From the NCBI GenBank assembly GCA_029212505.1, contig JARGOS010000001.1, positions 1 through 64,000 of the forward strand: a DNA stretch of 64,000 bases, in the 5' to 3' direction. This document shows positions 21,319 to 31,534 of this stretch, piece by piece. Made by a program: the position numbers and the translations under genes. How positions within the stretch are numbered: position 1 is the stretch's first letter; each line of letters begins with the position of its first letter. The notes below the pieces were generated by a model, which worked only from the letters and a program-made list of their open reading frames with translations, did no database searches and was not told where the DNA came from. This stretch comes from Legionellaceae bacterium. Lineage in GTDB: Bacteria > Pseudomonadota > Gammaproteobacteria > Legionellales > Legionellaceae.

Positions 21319-21978
21319 ATGGGACAAAAAGTAAATCCGATTGGTATACGTCTTGGTATTGTAAAAACCTGGAATTCTAACTGGTTTGCAACAAAACGAG
21401 ATTATGCGAAATTTTTGAATCAAGATATTAATTTGAGAAAAGAACTTAAGCGAAAGCTGGCATCAGCCGCTGTAAGCCGAATTCAAATTGATCGACCAGC
21501 AAAAAATGCCGTTATTACAATTCATACCGCAAGACCTGGTGTTTTGATCGGAAAAAAAGGCGGTGGCATTGAAGCTCTTCGTGCGGAAATTGCTAAGAAG
21601 CTTGGTGTTCCAGTTCATTTGAATATTCAAGAAGTTCGTAAGCCTGAGCTTGATGCAACGCTTGTTGCCGAGGGTGTAGCGCAACAATTAGAGCAGCGTG
21701 TAATGTTCCGACGTGCGATGAAGCGCGTAGTTAATGCTGCGATGAAATCTGGCGCAAAGGGTATTAAGATTACAGTCGGCGGGCGATTAGGCGGTGCTGA
21801 GATTGCACGAAGTGAAACCTATCGAGAAGGTCGTGTTCCTTTACATACCTTCCGTGCCGATATTGATTACGGAACCGCTGAGTCTAAAACAGCTTACGGT
21901 ATCATCGGTGTCAAAGTCTGGATTTTTAAAGGTGAGAGTTCGCCTCAAAAAAATCGTCAAGACGATGGTAGTAAGTAA
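21319..21978 (+). CDS. rpsC: 30S ribosomal protein S3
   Basis: S3 helps form the mRNA entry tunnel and its helicase activity. The 219-residue protein starts [14 protein letters not shown] and has a KH domain with [15 protein letters not shown] near residue 75, and the C-terminal signature [13 protein letters not shown]. The tail is shorter than E. coli S3 (233). Confidence 0.98.
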   Translation: MGQKVNPIGIRLGIVKTWNSNWFATKRDYAKFLNQDINLRKELKRKLASAAVSRIQIDRPAKNAVITIHTARPGVLIGKKGGGIEALRAEIAKKLGVPVHLNIQEVRKPELDATLVAEGVAQQLEQRVMFRRAMKRVVNAAMKSGAKGIKITVGGRLGGAEIARSETYREGRVPLHTFRADIDYGTAESKTAYGIIGVKVWIFKGESSPQKNRQDDGSK

Positions 21979-21994
21979 ATGGGGATGAGCCACT

Positions 21995-22408
21995 ATGTTG
22001 CAACCAAAAAGAACTAAGTTTAGAAAGCAGATGAAAGGTCGAAACCGTGGGTTAGCCCAACGAGGTTCTGACGTAAGTTTCGGACAGTTTGGACTGAAGG
22101 CCGTAGGCCGAGGTCGTATAACTGCACGACAAATTGAATCTGCTCGACGTGCAATCACCCGTCAAATCAAACGTGGCGGTAAAGTGTGGATACGTGTATT
22201 TCCGGATAAGCCAATTACTGAAAAACCACTCCAAGTGAGACAAGGGGGAGGTAAAGGTAGTGTTGAATATTGGGTAGCCCAAATTCAACCAGGCAAAATG
22301 TTATTTGAAGTTGAAGGGGTTTCACGAGAGCTGGCTATTGAAGCTTTTGAACTTGCGAAAGCGAAGCTTCCTTTTAAAGTAACCTTTGCAGAACGTAGGG
22401 TAATGTAA
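21995..22408 (+). CDS. rplP: 50S ribosomal protein L16
   Basis: L16 sits near the A site and organises tRNA binding on the 50S subunit. The 137-residue protein starts [19 protein letters not shown] and has [20 protein letters not shown] followed by [12 protein letters not shown]. The stop overlaps the rpmC start by one base. Confidence 0.98.
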   Translation: MLQPKRTKFRKQMKGRNRGLAQRGSDVSFGQFGLKAVGRGRITARQIESARRAITRQIKRGGKVWIRVFPDKPITEKPLQVRQGGGKGSVEYWVAQIQPGKMLFEVEGVSRELAIEAFELAKAKLPFKVTFAERRVM

Positions 22409-22629
22409 TGAGTAAATTAGCCGAAAGCAGACAAAAGCTAAAAGAAATGAGCCTTGATGAATTAAGCACAGAGCTTCTTTCTCTCAGAAAACAACAGTTT
22501 ATTCTTCGTTTGAAGCGTAAAACTGAAGGGGCTTTAGAGCAAACGCATCATGTGACCGAGATCAGAAAGCAGATTGCTCGGATTAAAACACTGATGGCTA
22601 AAAATGTAGGTGAATCCCATGGCAACTGA
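22408..22629 (+). CDS. rpmC: 50S ribosomal protein L29
   Basis: L29 lies at the tunnel exit next to L23. The protein has 73 residues, about ten more than E. coli, because the reading frame continues past the usual end (IARIKTLM) into the start of rpsQ, overlapping it by 11 bases. Conserved features are [20 protein letters not shown] and the [10 protein letters not shown] motif. Confidence 0.95.
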   Translation: MSKLAESRQKLKEMSLDELSTELLSLRKQQFILRLKRKTEGALEQTHHVTEIRKQIARIKTLMAKNVGESHGN

Positions 22630-22870
22630 TGAGAAAAGAACACCAACCTTAATTGGAAAGGTAGTAAGCAACAAAATGAATAAGACCGCGGTGGTGTCGG
22701 TAGAACGTATTGTGAAGCATTCTAAATACGGAAAAATTCTACGACGTCAAACTAAACTGCATGTGCATGATGAACAGCAAGTCTGTCAAGTGGGTAACAC
22801 TGTAAAAATACGTGAGTCCAGACCCATTTCTAAGCTTAAAACGTGGGTCCTTGTTGAAGTGATTTCATAA
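22619..22870 (+). CDS. rpsQ: 30S ribosomal protein S17
   Basis: S17 binds 16S rRNA and supports 30S assembly. I take the ATG at 22619 ([20 protein letters not shown]), with a GTAGG site eight bases upstream, inside the end of rpmC; a GTG three codons earlier is less likely. The 83 residues include RHSKY-like [10 protein letters not shown] and [13 protein letters not shown]. It ends the S10 operon. Confidence 0.96.
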   Translation: MATDEKRTPTLIGKVVSNKMNKTAVVSVERIVKHSKYGKILRRQTKLHVHDEQQVCQVGNTVKIRESRPISKLKTWVLVEVIS

Positions 22871-22895
22871 ATCTATCAATGTAAGACTAATTGAC

Positions 22896-22924
22896 TTTCA
22901 AAATACCCAGAGGGCTGGTATAAT
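22896..22924 (+). promoter_or_regulatory. spc operon promoter
   Basis: A perfect TATAAT at 22919-22924 is preceded by TGG, making an extended -10. The best-spaced -35 is TTTCAA at 22896-22901 (17-base spacer); a better-looking TTGACT at 22891 is 22 bases away, too far for a normal promoter. It lies 43 bases before rplN, where the E. coli spc promoter is found. Confidence 0.75.
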
Positions 22925-22966
22925 AGCGAGCCCTTTTCTGGACGACTGTTAGAGCTGGAGAATGAA

Positions 22967-23332
22967 ATGATACAAATGCAATCAGTACTCGATGTCGCCG
23001 ATAATAGTGGCGCACGTAAAGTCATGTGCATCAAAGTATTAGGTGGTTCACATCGCCGTTACGCGCGCGTAGGTGATGTAATTAAAGTGAGCGTGAGAGA
23101 TGCGATTCCACGAAGTAAGGTCAAAAAAGGCGTAGTCATGAATGCGGTTGTGGTTCGTACAGCCTCACCAGTACGTCGTAATGATGGTTCGGTGATTCGA
23201 TTTGATGGAAACGCAGCTGTTTTGTTGAATAATCAGCATGATCCCGTTGGGACACGTATTTTTGGCCCTGTGACACGTGAATTAAGGGAGCGGTTTATGA
23301 AAATCATTTCCTTGGCTCCTGAAGTCTTGTAA
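22967..23332 (+). CDS. rplN: 50S ribosomal protein L14
   Basis: L14 contributes to an intersubunit bridge and binds the silencing factor RsfS. The 121-residue protein starts [20 protein letters not shown] and has the signature [26 protein letters not shown] site lies six bases before the ATG. It is the first gene of the spc operon. Confidence 0.97.
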   Translation: MIQMQSVLDVADNSGARKVMCIKVLGGSHRRYARVGDVIKVSVRDAIPRSKVKKGVVMNAVVVRTASPVRRNDGSVIRFDGNAAVLLNNQHDPVGTRIFGPVTRELRERFMKIISLAPEVL

Positions 23333-23346
23333 AGAAGGGAAATGTC

Positions 23347-23673
23347 ATGAAACGCATTAAAAAAGATGATACGGTCATCGTAACGACCGGAAAAAGTAAA
23401 GGTCATATCGGTAAAGTACTTCGCATTCTTGGTGACAAACTTATTGTTGAAGGTGCGAATTTAGTTAAGAAGCATGTGAAAGCGAATCCTCAGAAAGAAC
23501 AAAAAGGTGAGATTCGAACACAAGAAGCTATGTTGCATATATCTAATGTCGCTTTGTATGATTCGAACACAAAAAAAGCAGGCAAGGTTGGATTTAGATT
23601 TGTTGATAAAGATGGCGTTCAACACAAAGAACGTTACTTCAAGTCTAATCAAGACGTCGTCGACCAGGGGTAA
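23347..23673 (+). CDS. rplX: 50S ribosomal protein L24
   Basis: L24 is an early 50S assembly initiator. The 108-residue protein has the KOW motif ([20 protein letters not shown]) near the N-terminus and the [14 protein letters not shown] segment. The stop overlaps the rplE start by one base (TAATG). Confidence 0.97.
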   Translation: MKRIKKDDTVIVTTGKSKGHIGKVLRILGDKLIVEGANLVKKHVKANPQKEQKGEIRTQEAMLHISNVALYDSNTKKAGKVGFRFVDKDGVQHKERYFKSNQDVVDQG

Positions 23674-24230
23674 TGAAAATGGTTAGGTTAAAAGAAGTAT
23701 ATCAAAACGAAATTGTAGCGTCATTGATGAAAACCTTTGGCTACAGTAACGTCATGCAAGTGCCTAAGCTTCAAAAAATCACGCTTAACATGGGCGTTGG
23801 TGAAGCAGTTAACGATAAAAAAGTTATGGGCCACGCCGTAGACGATATGACACGTATTGCTGGGCAAAAACCTGTGGTATGTCTTGCTAAGCGTTCTTTA
23901 GCAGGCTTCAAGATTAGAGAGTCTTGGCCTATAGGTTGTAAAGTGACCTTGCGTGGTGAAAAGATGTATGAATTTCTTGACCGCTTGATCTCAATTACAC
24001 TGCCTCGTGTTCGTGATTTTAGAGGTTTAAATAATCGTTCGTTTGATGGTACCGGGAATTACTCTTTAGGTATTAAAGAACAAATTGTGTTCCCTGAAAT
24101 TGATTTTGATAAGATTGATTGCATTCGCGGACTTGATATTTGCATTACAACGAGTGCAAAAACAGATAAAGAAGCGCGTGCTTTGTTAGAAGCTTTCAAA
24201 TTACCATTGAAAAAAGATAACGAAAAATAA
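23673..24230 (+). CDS. rplE: 50S ribosomal protein L5
   Basis: L5 binds 5S rRNA and contacts the P-site tRNA. The 185-residue protein has the family signature [20 protein letters not shown] and the [16 protein letters not shown] segment. The ATG overlaps the rplX stop; a second ATG two codons later is an alternative start. Confidence 0.97.
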   Translation: MKMVRLKEVYQNEIVASLMKTFGYSNVMQVPKLQKITLNMGVGEAVNDKKVMGHAVDDMTRIAGQKPVVCLAKRSLAGFKIRESWPIGCKVTLRGEKMYEFLDRLISITLPRVRDFRGLNNRSFDGTGNYSLGIKEQIVFPEIDFDKIDCIRGLDICITTSAKTDKEARALLEAFKLPLKKDNEK

Positions 24231-24245
24231 CGAAAAGGTGTCATT

Positions 24246-24548
24246 GTGGCTAGAAAAGCAATTGTTGAGCGTGAAGCAGGAAAAGCAGCTTTGGTTGAAA
24301 AATACCGAGATGAGCGCATTGCGTTAAAAAAGACAATTAAGTCTTCTACTGATATGGAAGCGGTTCGGGCAGCTCAAGAAGCGTTGCATAAGTTGCCGCT
24401 GAACTCGAGTCCTTCTCGGCTTTCAACACGCTGCCAACAGTGTGGCAGGCAACATGCGGTATATCGTAAGTTTGGTCTGTGCAGGATTTGTTTGCGTGAG
24501 AATTTAATGGTCGGTAATGTCACCGGCGGTCGAAAATCAAGCTGGTAA
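24246..24548 (+). CDS. rpsN: 30S ribosomal protein S14, long form with intact zinc cysteines
   Basis: S14 completes the 30S head. The GTG start at 24246 gives a 100-residue product, the length of the zinc-free gammaproteobacterial form (E. coli 101). However, residues 59-78 read [20 protein letters not shown], a complete CX2C-X12-CX2C zinc knuckle that the long form normally lacks (E. coli has CRQT and SRIK at these places). It lies in the usual spc position between rplE and rpsH, and no second rpsN is in the window. Confidence 0.95.
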   Translation: MARKAIVEREAGKAALVEKYRDERIALKKTIKSSTDMEAVRAAQEALHKLPLNSSPSRLSTRCQQCGRQHAVYRKFGLCRICLRENLMVGNVTGGRKSSW

Positions 24549-24570
24549 TACGAGCGACTGGAGAATAACC

Positions 24571-24966
24571 ATGAGTATGCAAGATCCCATAGCGGATATG
24601 TTAACAAGAATCCGTAATGGACAACAGGCTAATCATCAACACGTTGTGATGGTATCGTCTAACCTTAAAGAAGAAATTGCACGTGTGTTAAAAGAGGAAG
24701 GCTATATTAGCGACTATGCAGTCCAGCCTTCTGAAAGTAACATGAAGTCACTGACTTTGAAGCTTAAATATTACCACGGACGCCCGGTTATTGAACGCAT
24801 TAAGCGCGTCAGCCGTCCTGGTCTTCGTGTATATAAAGCAGTAAAAGATCTGTCTTCAATTCCTGGCTTTGGTGTAGCAATATTATCAACATCACAAGGC
24901 GTGATGAGTCACGTGGTTGCCCGAAAAAATGGTATGGGTGGTGAAGTCATCTGTGAAGTGGCTTAA
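24571..24966 (+). CDS. rpsH: 30S ribosomal protein S8
   Basis: S8 is a primary 16S-rRNA binder and in E. coli represses the spc operon. The ATG at 24571, preceded by CTGGAG, gives [18 protein letters not shown] and 131 residues; a longer in-frame start at 24517 inside rpsN is rejected. The C-terminal signature [20 protein letters not shown] is present. Confidence 0.97.
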   Translation: MSMQDPIADMLTRIRNGQQANHQHVVMVSSNLKEEIARVLKEEGYISDYAVQPSESNMKSLTLKLKYYHGRPVIERIKRVSRPGLRVYKAVKDLSSIPGFGVAILSTSQGVMSHVVARKNGMGGEVICEVA

Positions 24967-24983
24967 TTCAAGCGAGAATAGAC

Positions 24984-25526
24984 ATGTCAAGAATAGCTAA
25001 ACAGCCTGTGGTTTTACCTTCAACTGTTGAGTTGACCGTAGAGCCAGGTAGTGTAACTGTAAAAGGGCCTAAAGGTAGTGTTGTTACACATTGCCATCAT
25101 TTGGTCGCTGTTACACGCTCAGAAGAAGAGCCAAATAAAATTTTATTTGCTCCTAAATCAAAAGATCCTCGTGCTTGGTCACAAGCCGGAACTGTGCGTT
25201 CGTTAGTAAGTAACGCCGTACACGGTGTGACTGAAGGTTTTGCTGTTACTTTGGAGTTAGTAGGTGTCGGTTATCGAGCCCAGGCTCAGGGTAAAAGTTT
25301 AAATCTTTCCCTTGGCTTTTCACATCCTACTGAATATTTACTTCCAGAAGATGTTTCAGCCGATATTCCAAACAACACGACCATTGTGGTAAAAAGTTCC
25401 GATAAACAACGTGCAGGTCAAGTTGCTGCAGAAATTCGAGCTTTAAGACCACCTGAGCCTTATAAAGGTAAAGGGATACGACGTGTCGGTGAAGTGATTG
25501 TTTCCAAAGAAGCGAAGAAAAAATAG
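24984..25526 (+). CDS. rplF: 50S ribosomal protein L6
   Basis: L6 lies near the sarcin-ricin loop. The 180-residue protein shows two repeated domains and the C-terminal signature PPEPYKGKGIRRVGEVI. The first 60 residues are slightly more divergent (SRSEEEPNKILFAPKSKDPR) than in E. coli. Located between rpsH and rplR. Confidence 0.97.
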   Translation: MSRIAKQPVVLPSTVELTVEPGSVTVKGPKGSVVTHCHHLVAVTRSEEEPNKILFAPKSKDPRAWSQAGTVRSLVSNAVHGVTEGFAVTLELVGVGYRAQAQGKSLNLSLGFSHPTEYLLPEDVSADIPNNTTIVVKSSDKQRAGQVAAEIRALRPPEPYKGKGIRRVGEVIVSKEAKKK

Positions 25527-25536
25527 GGTATAACTG

Positions 25537-25893
25537 ATGGCAACTAAACAGCAAGCTCGAATCCGTCGGGGTTCAAAAACAAAAATAGTGATTGGCCGTT
25601 CAGGGCGACCTCGTTTGGTTGTCCAACGAAGTGCTTCTCAAATTTATGCTCAAATAATGGTTTCTGAAGCTAACGGTGATCGTGTATTAGTTTCATGCTC
25701 TAGTCTTGAAAAGGCTGTGAGGGATTCACTAACTGGAACCAAAACAGAGCGTGCTTTTCAGGTCGGTCAAATGATCGGTCAACGTGCTAAAGAGCAAGGT
25801 ATTTCACAAGTTGCTTTCGACCGTTCGGGATATAAATACCATGGTCGAGTGGCATCTTTAGCTAAAGGTGCTCGTGAGGCATTGGATTTTTAA
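25537..25893 (+). CDS. rplR: 50S ribosomal protein L18
   Basis: L18 brings 5S rRNA to the 50S subunit. The 118-residue protein has the conserved RPRLVVQRSASQIYAQI segment and the C-terminal VAFDRSGYKYHGRVASLAKG. Length is typical and the position between rplF and rpsE is the standard one. Confidence 0.97.
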   Translation: MATKQQARIRRGSKTKIVIGRSGRPRLVVQRSASQIYAQIMVSEANGDRVLVSCSSLEKAVRDSLTGTKTERAFQVGQMIGQRAKEQGISQVAFDRSGYKYHGRVASLAKGAREALDF

Positions 25894-25902
25894 GGAACAG
25901 TT

Positions 25903-26409
25903 ATGGCATTTGATGATTCAGCTAAAACAGACGGTTACCAAGAGAAACTCGTTTCCGTTGCACGTACAGCTAAAGTAGTAAAGGGCGGACGTGTTTTCGG
26001 TTTTGCAGCTCTTGTAGTTGTTGGTGATGGTAAAGGTAAAATTGGTTACGGTCGCGGTAAAGCACGTGAAGTTCCTATTGCAATCCAAAAAGCAATGGAC
26101 CAAGCCCGCAAGAATATGGTTTATATACCTCTTTCTGGTAAAACCATTTTCCATAAAATTACGTGGACGTTCGGTGCATCAAAAGTATTTATGATGCCTG
26201 CAAGCGAGGGTACGGGTGTTATTGCCGGTGGCGCAATGCGTGCTGTGCTTGATGTGCTCGGTGTTCAAGATATTCTTGCGAAAAGCATGGGGTCAACGAA
26301 TCCAACCAATGTGATTCGTGCAACCATTGGTGCTCTAATGCGTATTGGTACGCCAGATTATGTTGCGGCTAAACGTGGTAAAACTATTGAAGAAGTGGTG
26401 GCTGAGTAA
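25903..26409 (+). CDS. rpsE: 30S ribosomal protein S5
   Basis: S5 takes part in decoding fidelity and mRNA entry. The 168-residue protein has the double-stranded-RNA-binding-like N-terminal domain with [20 protein letters not shown] and the C-terminal domain with [20 protein letters not shown]. Length is close to E. coli (167). A short gap of two bases leads to rpmD. Confidence 0.98.
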   Translation: MAFDDSAKTDGYQEKLVSVARTAKVVKGGRVFGFAALVVVGDGKGKIGYGRGKAREVPIAIQKAMDQARKNMVYIPLSGKTIFHKITWTFGASKVFMMPASEGTGVIAGGAMRAVLDVLGVQDILAKSMGSTNPTNVIRATIGALMRIGTPDYVAAKRGKTIEEVVAE

Positions 26410-26411
26410 TC

Positions 26412-26597
26412 ATGGATAAAGAAATTAAAATTACCTTAGTTAAAAGTCTTATTGGTCGTTTGCCTAAGCATGTTCTCATTGCAAAACAGCTTGGACTCAA
26501 ACGCATGAATAGCTCAGTAGTTCATCGTGATATTCCGGCTATTCGTGGCTTGATAAATCAAGTGAGTTACCTGTTGAGTATTGAGGAGAGTATCTAA
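26412..26597 (+). CDS. rpmD: 50S ribosomal protein L30
   Basis: L30 is a small 50S protein. The 61 residues contain the motif [15 protein letters not shown] and [14 protein letters not shown], which match the family signature. The stop overlaps the rplO start by one base. Confidence 0.95.
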   Translation: MDKEIKITLVKSLIGRLPKHVLIAKQLGLKRMNSSVVHRDIPAIRGLINQVSYLLSIEESI

Positions 26598-27031
26598 TGA
26601 AACTTAATACATTGGCGCCAAACCCAGGTTCTAAACCAGATGCCACACGTGTTGGTCGCGGTATAGGCTCAGGATTTGGTAAAACATGTGGTCGCGGACA
26701 TAAAGGTCAAAAGGCACGCTCAGGTGGATATCATAAAATCCAATTTGAAGGCGGACAAATGCCAATACAGCGACGTCTTCCTAAGCTTGGTTTTACCTCG
26801 CGTGTTGGACGTACCGTTGATGAAATCACGTTGTCTGAGCTCTCAAAAGTCAGCGCTGAAGTTGTTGATTTGCAAGCACTGCGTGATGCTGGCTTAATAA
26901 ATAATACAATACGTGATGTTAAAATTATTTTGTCGGGCGAGTTAAGCAAAAAAGTGGTTGTTAAAGGCTTAAGAGTGACTAAAGGTGCTCGTGAAGCAAT
27001 TGAAGCTCAGGGTGGAAGCATTGACGCATGA
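26597..27031 (+). CDS. rplO: 50S ribosomal protein L15
   Basis: L15 is a late 50S assembly protein. The 144 residues begin [20 protein letters not shown], followed by the glycine-rich [20 protein letters not shown] and the [13 protein letters not shown] segment. The end overlaps secY by four bases, as in most bacteria. Confidence 0.97.
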   Translation: MKLNTLAPNPGSKPDATRVGRGIGSGFGKTCGRGHKGQKARSGGYHKIQFEGGQMPIQRRLPKLGFTSRVGRTVDEITLSELSKVSAEVVDLQALRDAGLINNTIRDVKIILSGELSKKVVVKGLRVTKGAREAIEAQGGSIDA

Positions 27032-28362
27032 GTAATAAGCATCAAAAGCGTTCATCAAATGGAGCAAGCGGAGGACTAGCCGAGTTAAAAATTCGGCTCT
27101 TCTTCGTTCTGGCTGCAATTCTTGTATATCGCTTAGGCGCTCATATACCTGTGCCGGGACTCGACCCACAAAAGTTAGCTAACTTTTTTTCAGAACAGCA
27201 AAACACCATTTTTGGTTTGTTTAATATGTTTTCGGGTGGGGCTCTCTCGCGCGTAACCGTATTTGCTATAGGAATCATGCCGTATATTACCGCGTCCATC
27301 GTGATGCAACTGTTTTCTATGGTGTTGCCTGCGCTGGAGCAATTAAAAAAAGAAGGTGAGTCAGGTCGCAGAAAAATAAATCAATATACACGTTATTTTA
27401 CGCTCCTACTTTCTGTTTTTCAGTCGTTTGGTATGGCTCGTTGGTTAGCAGGCCAACATATTGCATTGGCAGCAGATTTAACGTTCTATTTGACCGCGGT
27501 CATTACGCTGGTCACAGGGACCATGTTTTTGATGTGGCTTGGTGAGCAAATTACAGAAAAAGGCGTTGGGAACGGTATATCCCTTATTATTTTCTCTGGG
27601 ATTGTGTCAAATATTCCTAATGCCATTGCCTCCGTATTTCAGCAAGTACGTGAAGGTCAAATGCAAGCTTTAACGTTGATACTTATTGCGGTCATTGTAG
27701 CTGTGGTTACGGGATTTGTTGTTTTTGTTGAGCGCGGCCAACGTCGTATTCGCGTTAATTACGCTCAACGTACGCAAGGTAAGAAGGTTTATGCAGCGCA
27801 AACAAGCCATTTGCCACTAAAAATGAACATGGCTGGCGTTATTCCACCTATTTTTGCATCAAGCATTATACTTATACCTGCGACGGTTGCTCAGTTTTTT
27901 GCTCGAGGCAAGGGGATGGATTGGTTGGCTGATATAGGTATGGCGCTTTCACCTGGCCAGCCGTTGTATCTTATTGTATATGCAGCTGCTATTTTGTTTT
28001 TTGCTTTTTTCTACACAGCGCTTGTGTTTAATCCTAAGGATACAGCGGACAATCTAAAAAAGTCAGGAGCATATATTCCAGGTATTCGTCCTGGGGAGCA
28101 GACAACGCGTTATATTGATGCTATTATGACGCGCCTGACGTTGGTAGGGGCGCTTTATTTGGTGTTGGTTTGTTTATTACCGCAGCTTTTAATGTATGCA
28201 TGGCATGTGCCTTTTTATTTTGGCGGAACATCGTTATTAATTATTGTGGTAGTTATCATGGATTTTGTAGCGCAAGTTCAGGCTCATTTAATGGCGGGGC
28301 AGTATGATTCTTTGATGAAAAAAAATAATATCAAAGGAACAAAAATGCCTGGCCTGTTGTGA
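27028..28362 (+). CDS. secY: preprotein translocase subunit SecY
   Basis: SecY forms the protein-conducting channel of the inner membrane together with SecE and SecG. The 444-residue protein has ten hydrophobic segments. Signature segments are [17 protein letters not shown] near residue 87 and the [18 protein letters not shown] motif near 178; the cytosolic SecA/ribosome loops include [13 protein letters not shown]. The ATG overlaps rplO by four bases. Confidence 0.98.
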   Translation: MSNKHQKRSSNGASGGLAELKIRLFFVLAAILVYRLGAHIPVPGLDPQKLANFFSEQQNTIFGLFNMFSGGALSRVTVFAIGIMPYITASIVMQLFSMVLPALEQLKKEGESGRRKINQYTRYFTLLLSVFQSFGMARWLAGQHIALAADLTFYLTAVITLVTGTMFLMWLGEQITEKGVGNGISLIIFSGIVSNIPNAIASVFQQVREGQMQALTLILIAVIVAVVTGFVVFVERGQRRIRVNYAQRTQGKKVYAAQTSHLPLKMNMAGVIPPIFASSIILIPATVAQFFARGKGMDWLADIGMALSPGQPLYLIVYAAAILFFAFFYTALVFNPKDTADNLKKSGAYIPGIRPGEQTTRYIDAIMTRLTLVGALYLVLVCLLPQLLMYAWHVPFYFGGTSLLIIVVVIMDFVAQVQAHLMAGQYDSLMKKNNIKGTKMPGLL

Positions 28363-28380
28363 TTAATGTCGGAGTAAGTA

Positions 28381-28494
28381 ATGAAAGTAAGAGCATCAGT
28401 GAAACCCATGTGTCGTAATTGCAAAGTCATCAAGCGGCACGGCGCCGTTCGAGTTATTTGTAAAGAAGCGCGACATAAACAAAGGCAAGGTTGA
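28381..28494 (+). CDS. rpmJ: 50S ribosomal protein L36
   Basis: A 37-residue protein starting [20 protein letters not shown]. It keeps the zinc-binding residues Cys11, Cys14, Cys27 and His32 (the C+ type). It stands 18 bases after secY behind a GTCGGAG site, the standard spc position. L36 helps organise 23S rRNA late in assembly. Confidence 0.95.
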   Translation: MKVRASVKPMCRNCKVIKRHGAVRVICKEARHKQRQG

Positions 28495-28573
28495 GCACGA
28501 CTTGATTTTAGTGTGTGAAACAAGTATCTTCTGTCTATTTTTAGCAGAAACATAATAGTGTTCGGAGAGATGA
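28495..28573 (+). promoter_or_regulatory. alpha-operon leader region before rpsM
   Basis: The 79 bases between rpmJ and rpsM hold a small hairpin (TTCTG/CAGAA near 28529-28549) and a GGAGAG ribosome site. In E. coli the corresponding leader forms a pseudoknot bound by S4 that represses the alpha operon. I see the position and a hairpin but cannot show the pseudoknot. Confidence 0.35.
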
Positions 28574-28918
28574 ATGGCACGTATAGCAGGTGTGAACATT
28601 GCAGATCACAAACATGTGGTGATTGCACTAACTTCAGTTTATGGAGTTGGAAACTCAAGCTCAAGAAAGATCTGTCAACAGCTTAATATAGAACCTTCAA
28701 AAAAGGTTTCTCAGTTGACTGATGCTGAACTTGATTTATTGCGGACAGAGCTTGGAAACATGACCGTTGAAGGCGACCTTCGTCGTATGGTTTCTATTAA
28801 CATCAAGCGATTGATGGATCTGGGTTGTTATCGAGGCCTTCGGCATCGACGTGGTTTACCACTTCGTGGGCAGCGAACAAAAACCAATGCGCGCACACGA
28901 AAAGGGCGTCGTAAGTAA
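28574..28918 (+). CDS. rpsM: 30S ribosomal protein S13
   Basis: S13 forms bridges to the 50S subunit and contacts the P-site tRNA. The 114-residue protein starts [20 protein letters not shown], has the helix-two-turn-helix segment [16 protein letters not shown] and ends with the basic [20 protein letters not shown]. It is the first gene of the alpha operon. Confidence 0.98.
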   Translation: MARIAGVNIADHKHVVIALTSVYGVGNSSSRKICQQLNIEPSKKVSQLTDAELDLLRTELGNMTVEGDLRRMVSINIKRLMDLGCYRGLRHRRGLPLRGQRTKTNARTRKGRRK

Positions 28919-28954
28919 AGAACGATTTTTTGAATTTTCATGTAGGAAATTATA

Positions 28955-29353
28955 ATGGCTACTAACAAGTCAAAACAACAAAAGGGTCGGAAAAAAACGA
29001 AGCGCGTTGTTTCAGACGGGATTGTTCATGTACATGCCTCGTTTAATAACACGATTGTGACGTTTACCGATCGTCAAGGTAATGCTTTGTGTTGGGCTAC
29101 ATCCGGTGGATCTGGTTTTCGTGGTTCACGAAAAAGTACACCTTATGCTGCTCAAATTGCGACAGAGCGCGCATCAGTAGTTGCAAAAGAGTATGGTATG
29201 AAGTCTGTTGCTGTTTTCGTCCATGGTCCAGGACCAGGTCGTGAATCAACGATTCGAGAACTGATTTCTCAGGAATTTAAAATTGTAGAAATTACTGACG
29301 TGACTGGTATACCTCATAATGGCTGTAAGCCCCCTAAAAAACGTCGCGTGTAA
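28955..29353 (+). CDS. rpsK: 30S ribosomal protein S11
   Basis: S11 lies on the platform of the 30S subunit. The 132-residue protein has [20 protein letters not shown] and the C-terminal signature [18 protein letters not shown]. Length is typical. Located between rpsM and rpsD. Confidence 0.98.
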   Translation: MATNKSKQQKGRKKTKRVVSDGIVHVHASFNNTIVTFTDRQGNALCWATSGGSGFRGSRKSTPYAAQIATERASVVAKEYGMKSVAVFVHGPGPGRESTIRELISQEFKIVEITDVTGIPHNGCKPPKKRRV

Positions 29354-29368
29354 GGTTCGGAGTAATTT

Positions 29369-29989
29369 ATGGCAAGATATCTTGGTCCAAAATGTAGGCT
29401 CTCTCGTCGAGAAGGTGTTGATTTACTTCTCAAGAGTGGTGTTAGAGATCACAAATCCAAATGTAAGTCTGAAAAACAGCCAGGACAACACGGGGATAAA
29501 CGCCCTCGTTTGGCTGATTACGGCATACAGTTAAGAGAAAAGCAAAAAATAAGACGTTATTACGGTGTGCTTGAAAAGCAGTTCCGCAATTATTACAAAC
29601 TTGCAGCTCATCAAAAAGGTTCTACAGGTGAAAACCTGCTAACGCTTTTAGAGCGTCGACTCGATAACGTCGTTTACCGCATGGGTTTTGCTAGTACACG
29701 AGCTGAAGCACGTCAACTGGTTTCTCATAAAGCGATTATGGTTAACGATCAAGTCGTTAACATTGCGTCGTTTCTAGTTAAAGCAGGTGATGTTGTTGCT
29801 GTACGTCAAAAATCACGTACACAAGGTCGTATTCAGGCAGCTTTAGGTTTGTCTGAACAACGAGCTCCATGTACTTGGATTGCGGTAGAGTCAGCAACGT
29901 TCAAAGGTACTTTTGTGACCTTACCAACGACAAGTGACTTGCCGGCTGATTTTAATATTAGCTTGGTAGTTGAACTTTACTCCAAGTAA
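29369..29989 (+). CDS. rpsD: 30S ribosomal protein S4
   Basis: S4 starts 30S assembly and in E. coli represses the alpha operon. The 206-residue protein begins [15 protein letters not shown] and has the S4 RNA-binding domain [20 protein letters not shown] near residues 95-115. Zinc-type N-terminal cysteines are not present beyond a single pair of isolated cysteines. Followed by rpoA after 20 bases. Confidence 0.98.
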   Translation: MARYLGPKCRLSRREGVDLLLKSGVRDHKSKCKSEKQPGQHGDKRPRLADYGIQLREKQKIRRYYGVLEKQFRNYYKLAAHQKGSTGENLLTLLERRLDNVVYRMGFASTRAEARQLVSHKAIMVNDQVVNIASFLVKAGDVVAVRQKSRTQGRIQAALGLSEQRAPCTWIAVESATFKGTFVTLPTTSDLPADFNISLVVELYSK

Positions 29990-30009
29990 ACTGGGAGGCA
30001 TAGAGCCTA

Positions 30010-31008
30010 ATGTATATAGACATTAACGACATGTTGACGCCAAAAGCGCTTAAAGTACAGTTTGATGCTCCCCATCATAGTCGAATTGTTCTTGAGCCGT
30101 TAGAGCGCGGTTTCGGTCATACGCTTGGGAATGCGTTAAGACGTATTCTGATATCGTCTATGCCTGGTGCAGCCATCACAGAAGCTACAATTGATGGTGT
30201 TTTGCATGAGTACAGTACGCTTGAAGGTGTTAAAGAAGATGTCATCAATATTCTTTTGAACTTGAAAGACGTTGCTTTGCGTATGGACGTTGGTGAAGAA
30301 GCAACGGTGACCTTAAGCAAGAAAGGTCCTTGCCAAGTTACGGCCGGTGATATTCAAGTCAGTCACGGCATGGAAGTGGTTAATCCAGAGCATGTTATAG
30401 CGCATGTCAATGAACATGGTTCGCTTGATATGACTTTAACCGTGCATAAAGGTATTGGTTTTCACACCTCAGATGCTGTTGTTTCATATCTAGATGATGA
30501 AATGCCAGAGAAAGCGGTTGGAAAACTTAAAATCGAAAATACATTCTCGCCTGTCAAAAAAGTGGCATACTATGTTGACAATGCGCGTGTTGAAAATCGA
30601 ACTGATTTAGATAAGTTGACCATTGAGTTGCAAACAAATGGAACGTTAGATCCTGAAGAAGCAATTCGGTTATCGGCAAATATTTTACAACGTCAGCTTC
30701 ATGCTTTTGTTGATATTAACTTAGAAGAAACGATTGTTGATCCAAATGAGCAACATGGATTTGATCCGATTTTACTTCGTCCTGTCGATGACTTAGAACT
30801 TACGGTTCGGTCCGCAAATTGCTTAAAAGCAGAAAATATTAATTTCATTGGCGATCTTGTTCAAAAGAGCGAAAATGAATTATTAAAAACCCCTAATTTA
30901 GGTAAAAAATCCCTCACGGAAATTAAAGACGTGTTGGCTTCTCGAACCTTATCCTTGGGGATTAATTTAGAGAACTGGCCGCCTGAGAATCTCGGCGAGA
31001 GTAATTAG
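30010..31008 (+). CDS. rpoA: DNA-directed RNA polymerase subunit alpha
   Basis: Alpha dimerises to start polymerase assembly, and its C-terminal domain binds UP elements and activators. The 332-residue protein has the N-terminal [18 protein letters not shown] motif near residue 35 and a C-terminal domain with [19 protein letters not shown] and the [13 protein letters not shown] helix-hairpin-helix. Length is close to E. coli (329). Confidence 0.99.
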   Translation: MYIDINDMLTPKALKVQFDAPHHSRIVLEPLERGFGHTLGNALRRILISSMPGAAITEATIDGVLHEYSTLEGVKEDVINILLNLKDVALRMDVGEEATVTLSKKGPCQVTAGDIQVSHGMEVVNPEHVIAHVNEHGSLDMTLTVHKGIGFHTSDAVVSYLDDEMPEKAVGKLKIENTFSPVKKVAYYVDNARVENRTDLDKLTIELQTNGTLDPEEAIRLSANILQRQLHAFVDINLEETIVDPNEQHGFDPILLRPVDDLELTVRSANCLKAENINFIGDLVQKSENELLKTPNLGKKSLTEIKDVLASRTLSLGINLENWPPENLGESN

Positions 31009-31022
31009 TAGGAGTTGTCATC

Positions 31023-31463
31023 ATGCGTCACCGTCATACTGGACGTGGTTTTGGACGAACGAGCAGTCATCGAAAAGCTATGTTTTCAAACATGTGTAAT
31101 TCTTTGGTTGAACATGAGTTAATCAAAACAACGCTACCTAAAGCAAAAGAATTACGTCGTTATATTGAACCTTTGATTACAGCAAGCAAGTCTGATTCAG
31201 TTGCTTCACGTCGTTATGTGTTTGATAGACTTCGTTCTAAAGTTTCAGTTGGTAAGTTATTCAACGAACTAGGCCCTCGCTATAAAGAGCGTCCTGGTGG
31301 TTATGTTCGTGTACTCAAATGTGGTTTTCGTCATGGTGATAATGCACCTATGGCTATCATAGAGTTAATGGATCGCCCTGAAGCAATAGATGAAGAAGAT
31401 TTTGTTGAAGAAGTGAAAGCTCCTAAAGCAAAAAAAGTAGAACCTAAAGAAGCTGCTGAATAA
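31023..31463 (+). CDS. rplQ: 50S ribosomal protein L17
   Basis: L17 lies near the tunnel exit. The protein starts [20 protein letters not shown] and has the [17 protein letters not shown] segment. At 146 residues it is about 19 longer than E. coli L17, with a charged Glu/Lys/Ala tail ([19 protein letters not shown]). It closes the ribosomal supercluster and is followed by a hairpin terminator. Confidence 0.97.
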   Translation: MRHRHTGRGFGRTSSHRKAMFSNMCNSLVEHELIKTTLPKAKELRRYIEPLITASKSDSVASRRYVFDRLRSKVSVGKLFNELGPRYKERPGGYVRVLKCGFRHGDNAPMAIIELMDRPEAIDEEDFVEEVKAPKAKKVEPKEAAE

Positions 31464-31493
31464 GCGTGGCTCTTAAGATAGTTACTTTAGAAT

Positions 31494-31534
31494 TAACGCG
31501 CGTCATGTTTTTATAATATGGGCGCGTTAGTTTT
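31494..31534 (+). terminator. terminator after rplQ (alpha operon)
   Basis: An eight-pair perfect stem TAACGCGC (31494-31501) / GCGCGTTA (31522-31529) with a 20-base loop is followed by GTTTTA. The loop contains a TATAAT (31512-31517) that could serve as -10 for nth, whose ATG is at 31535; the long loop makes termination moderate. Confidence 0.55.
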
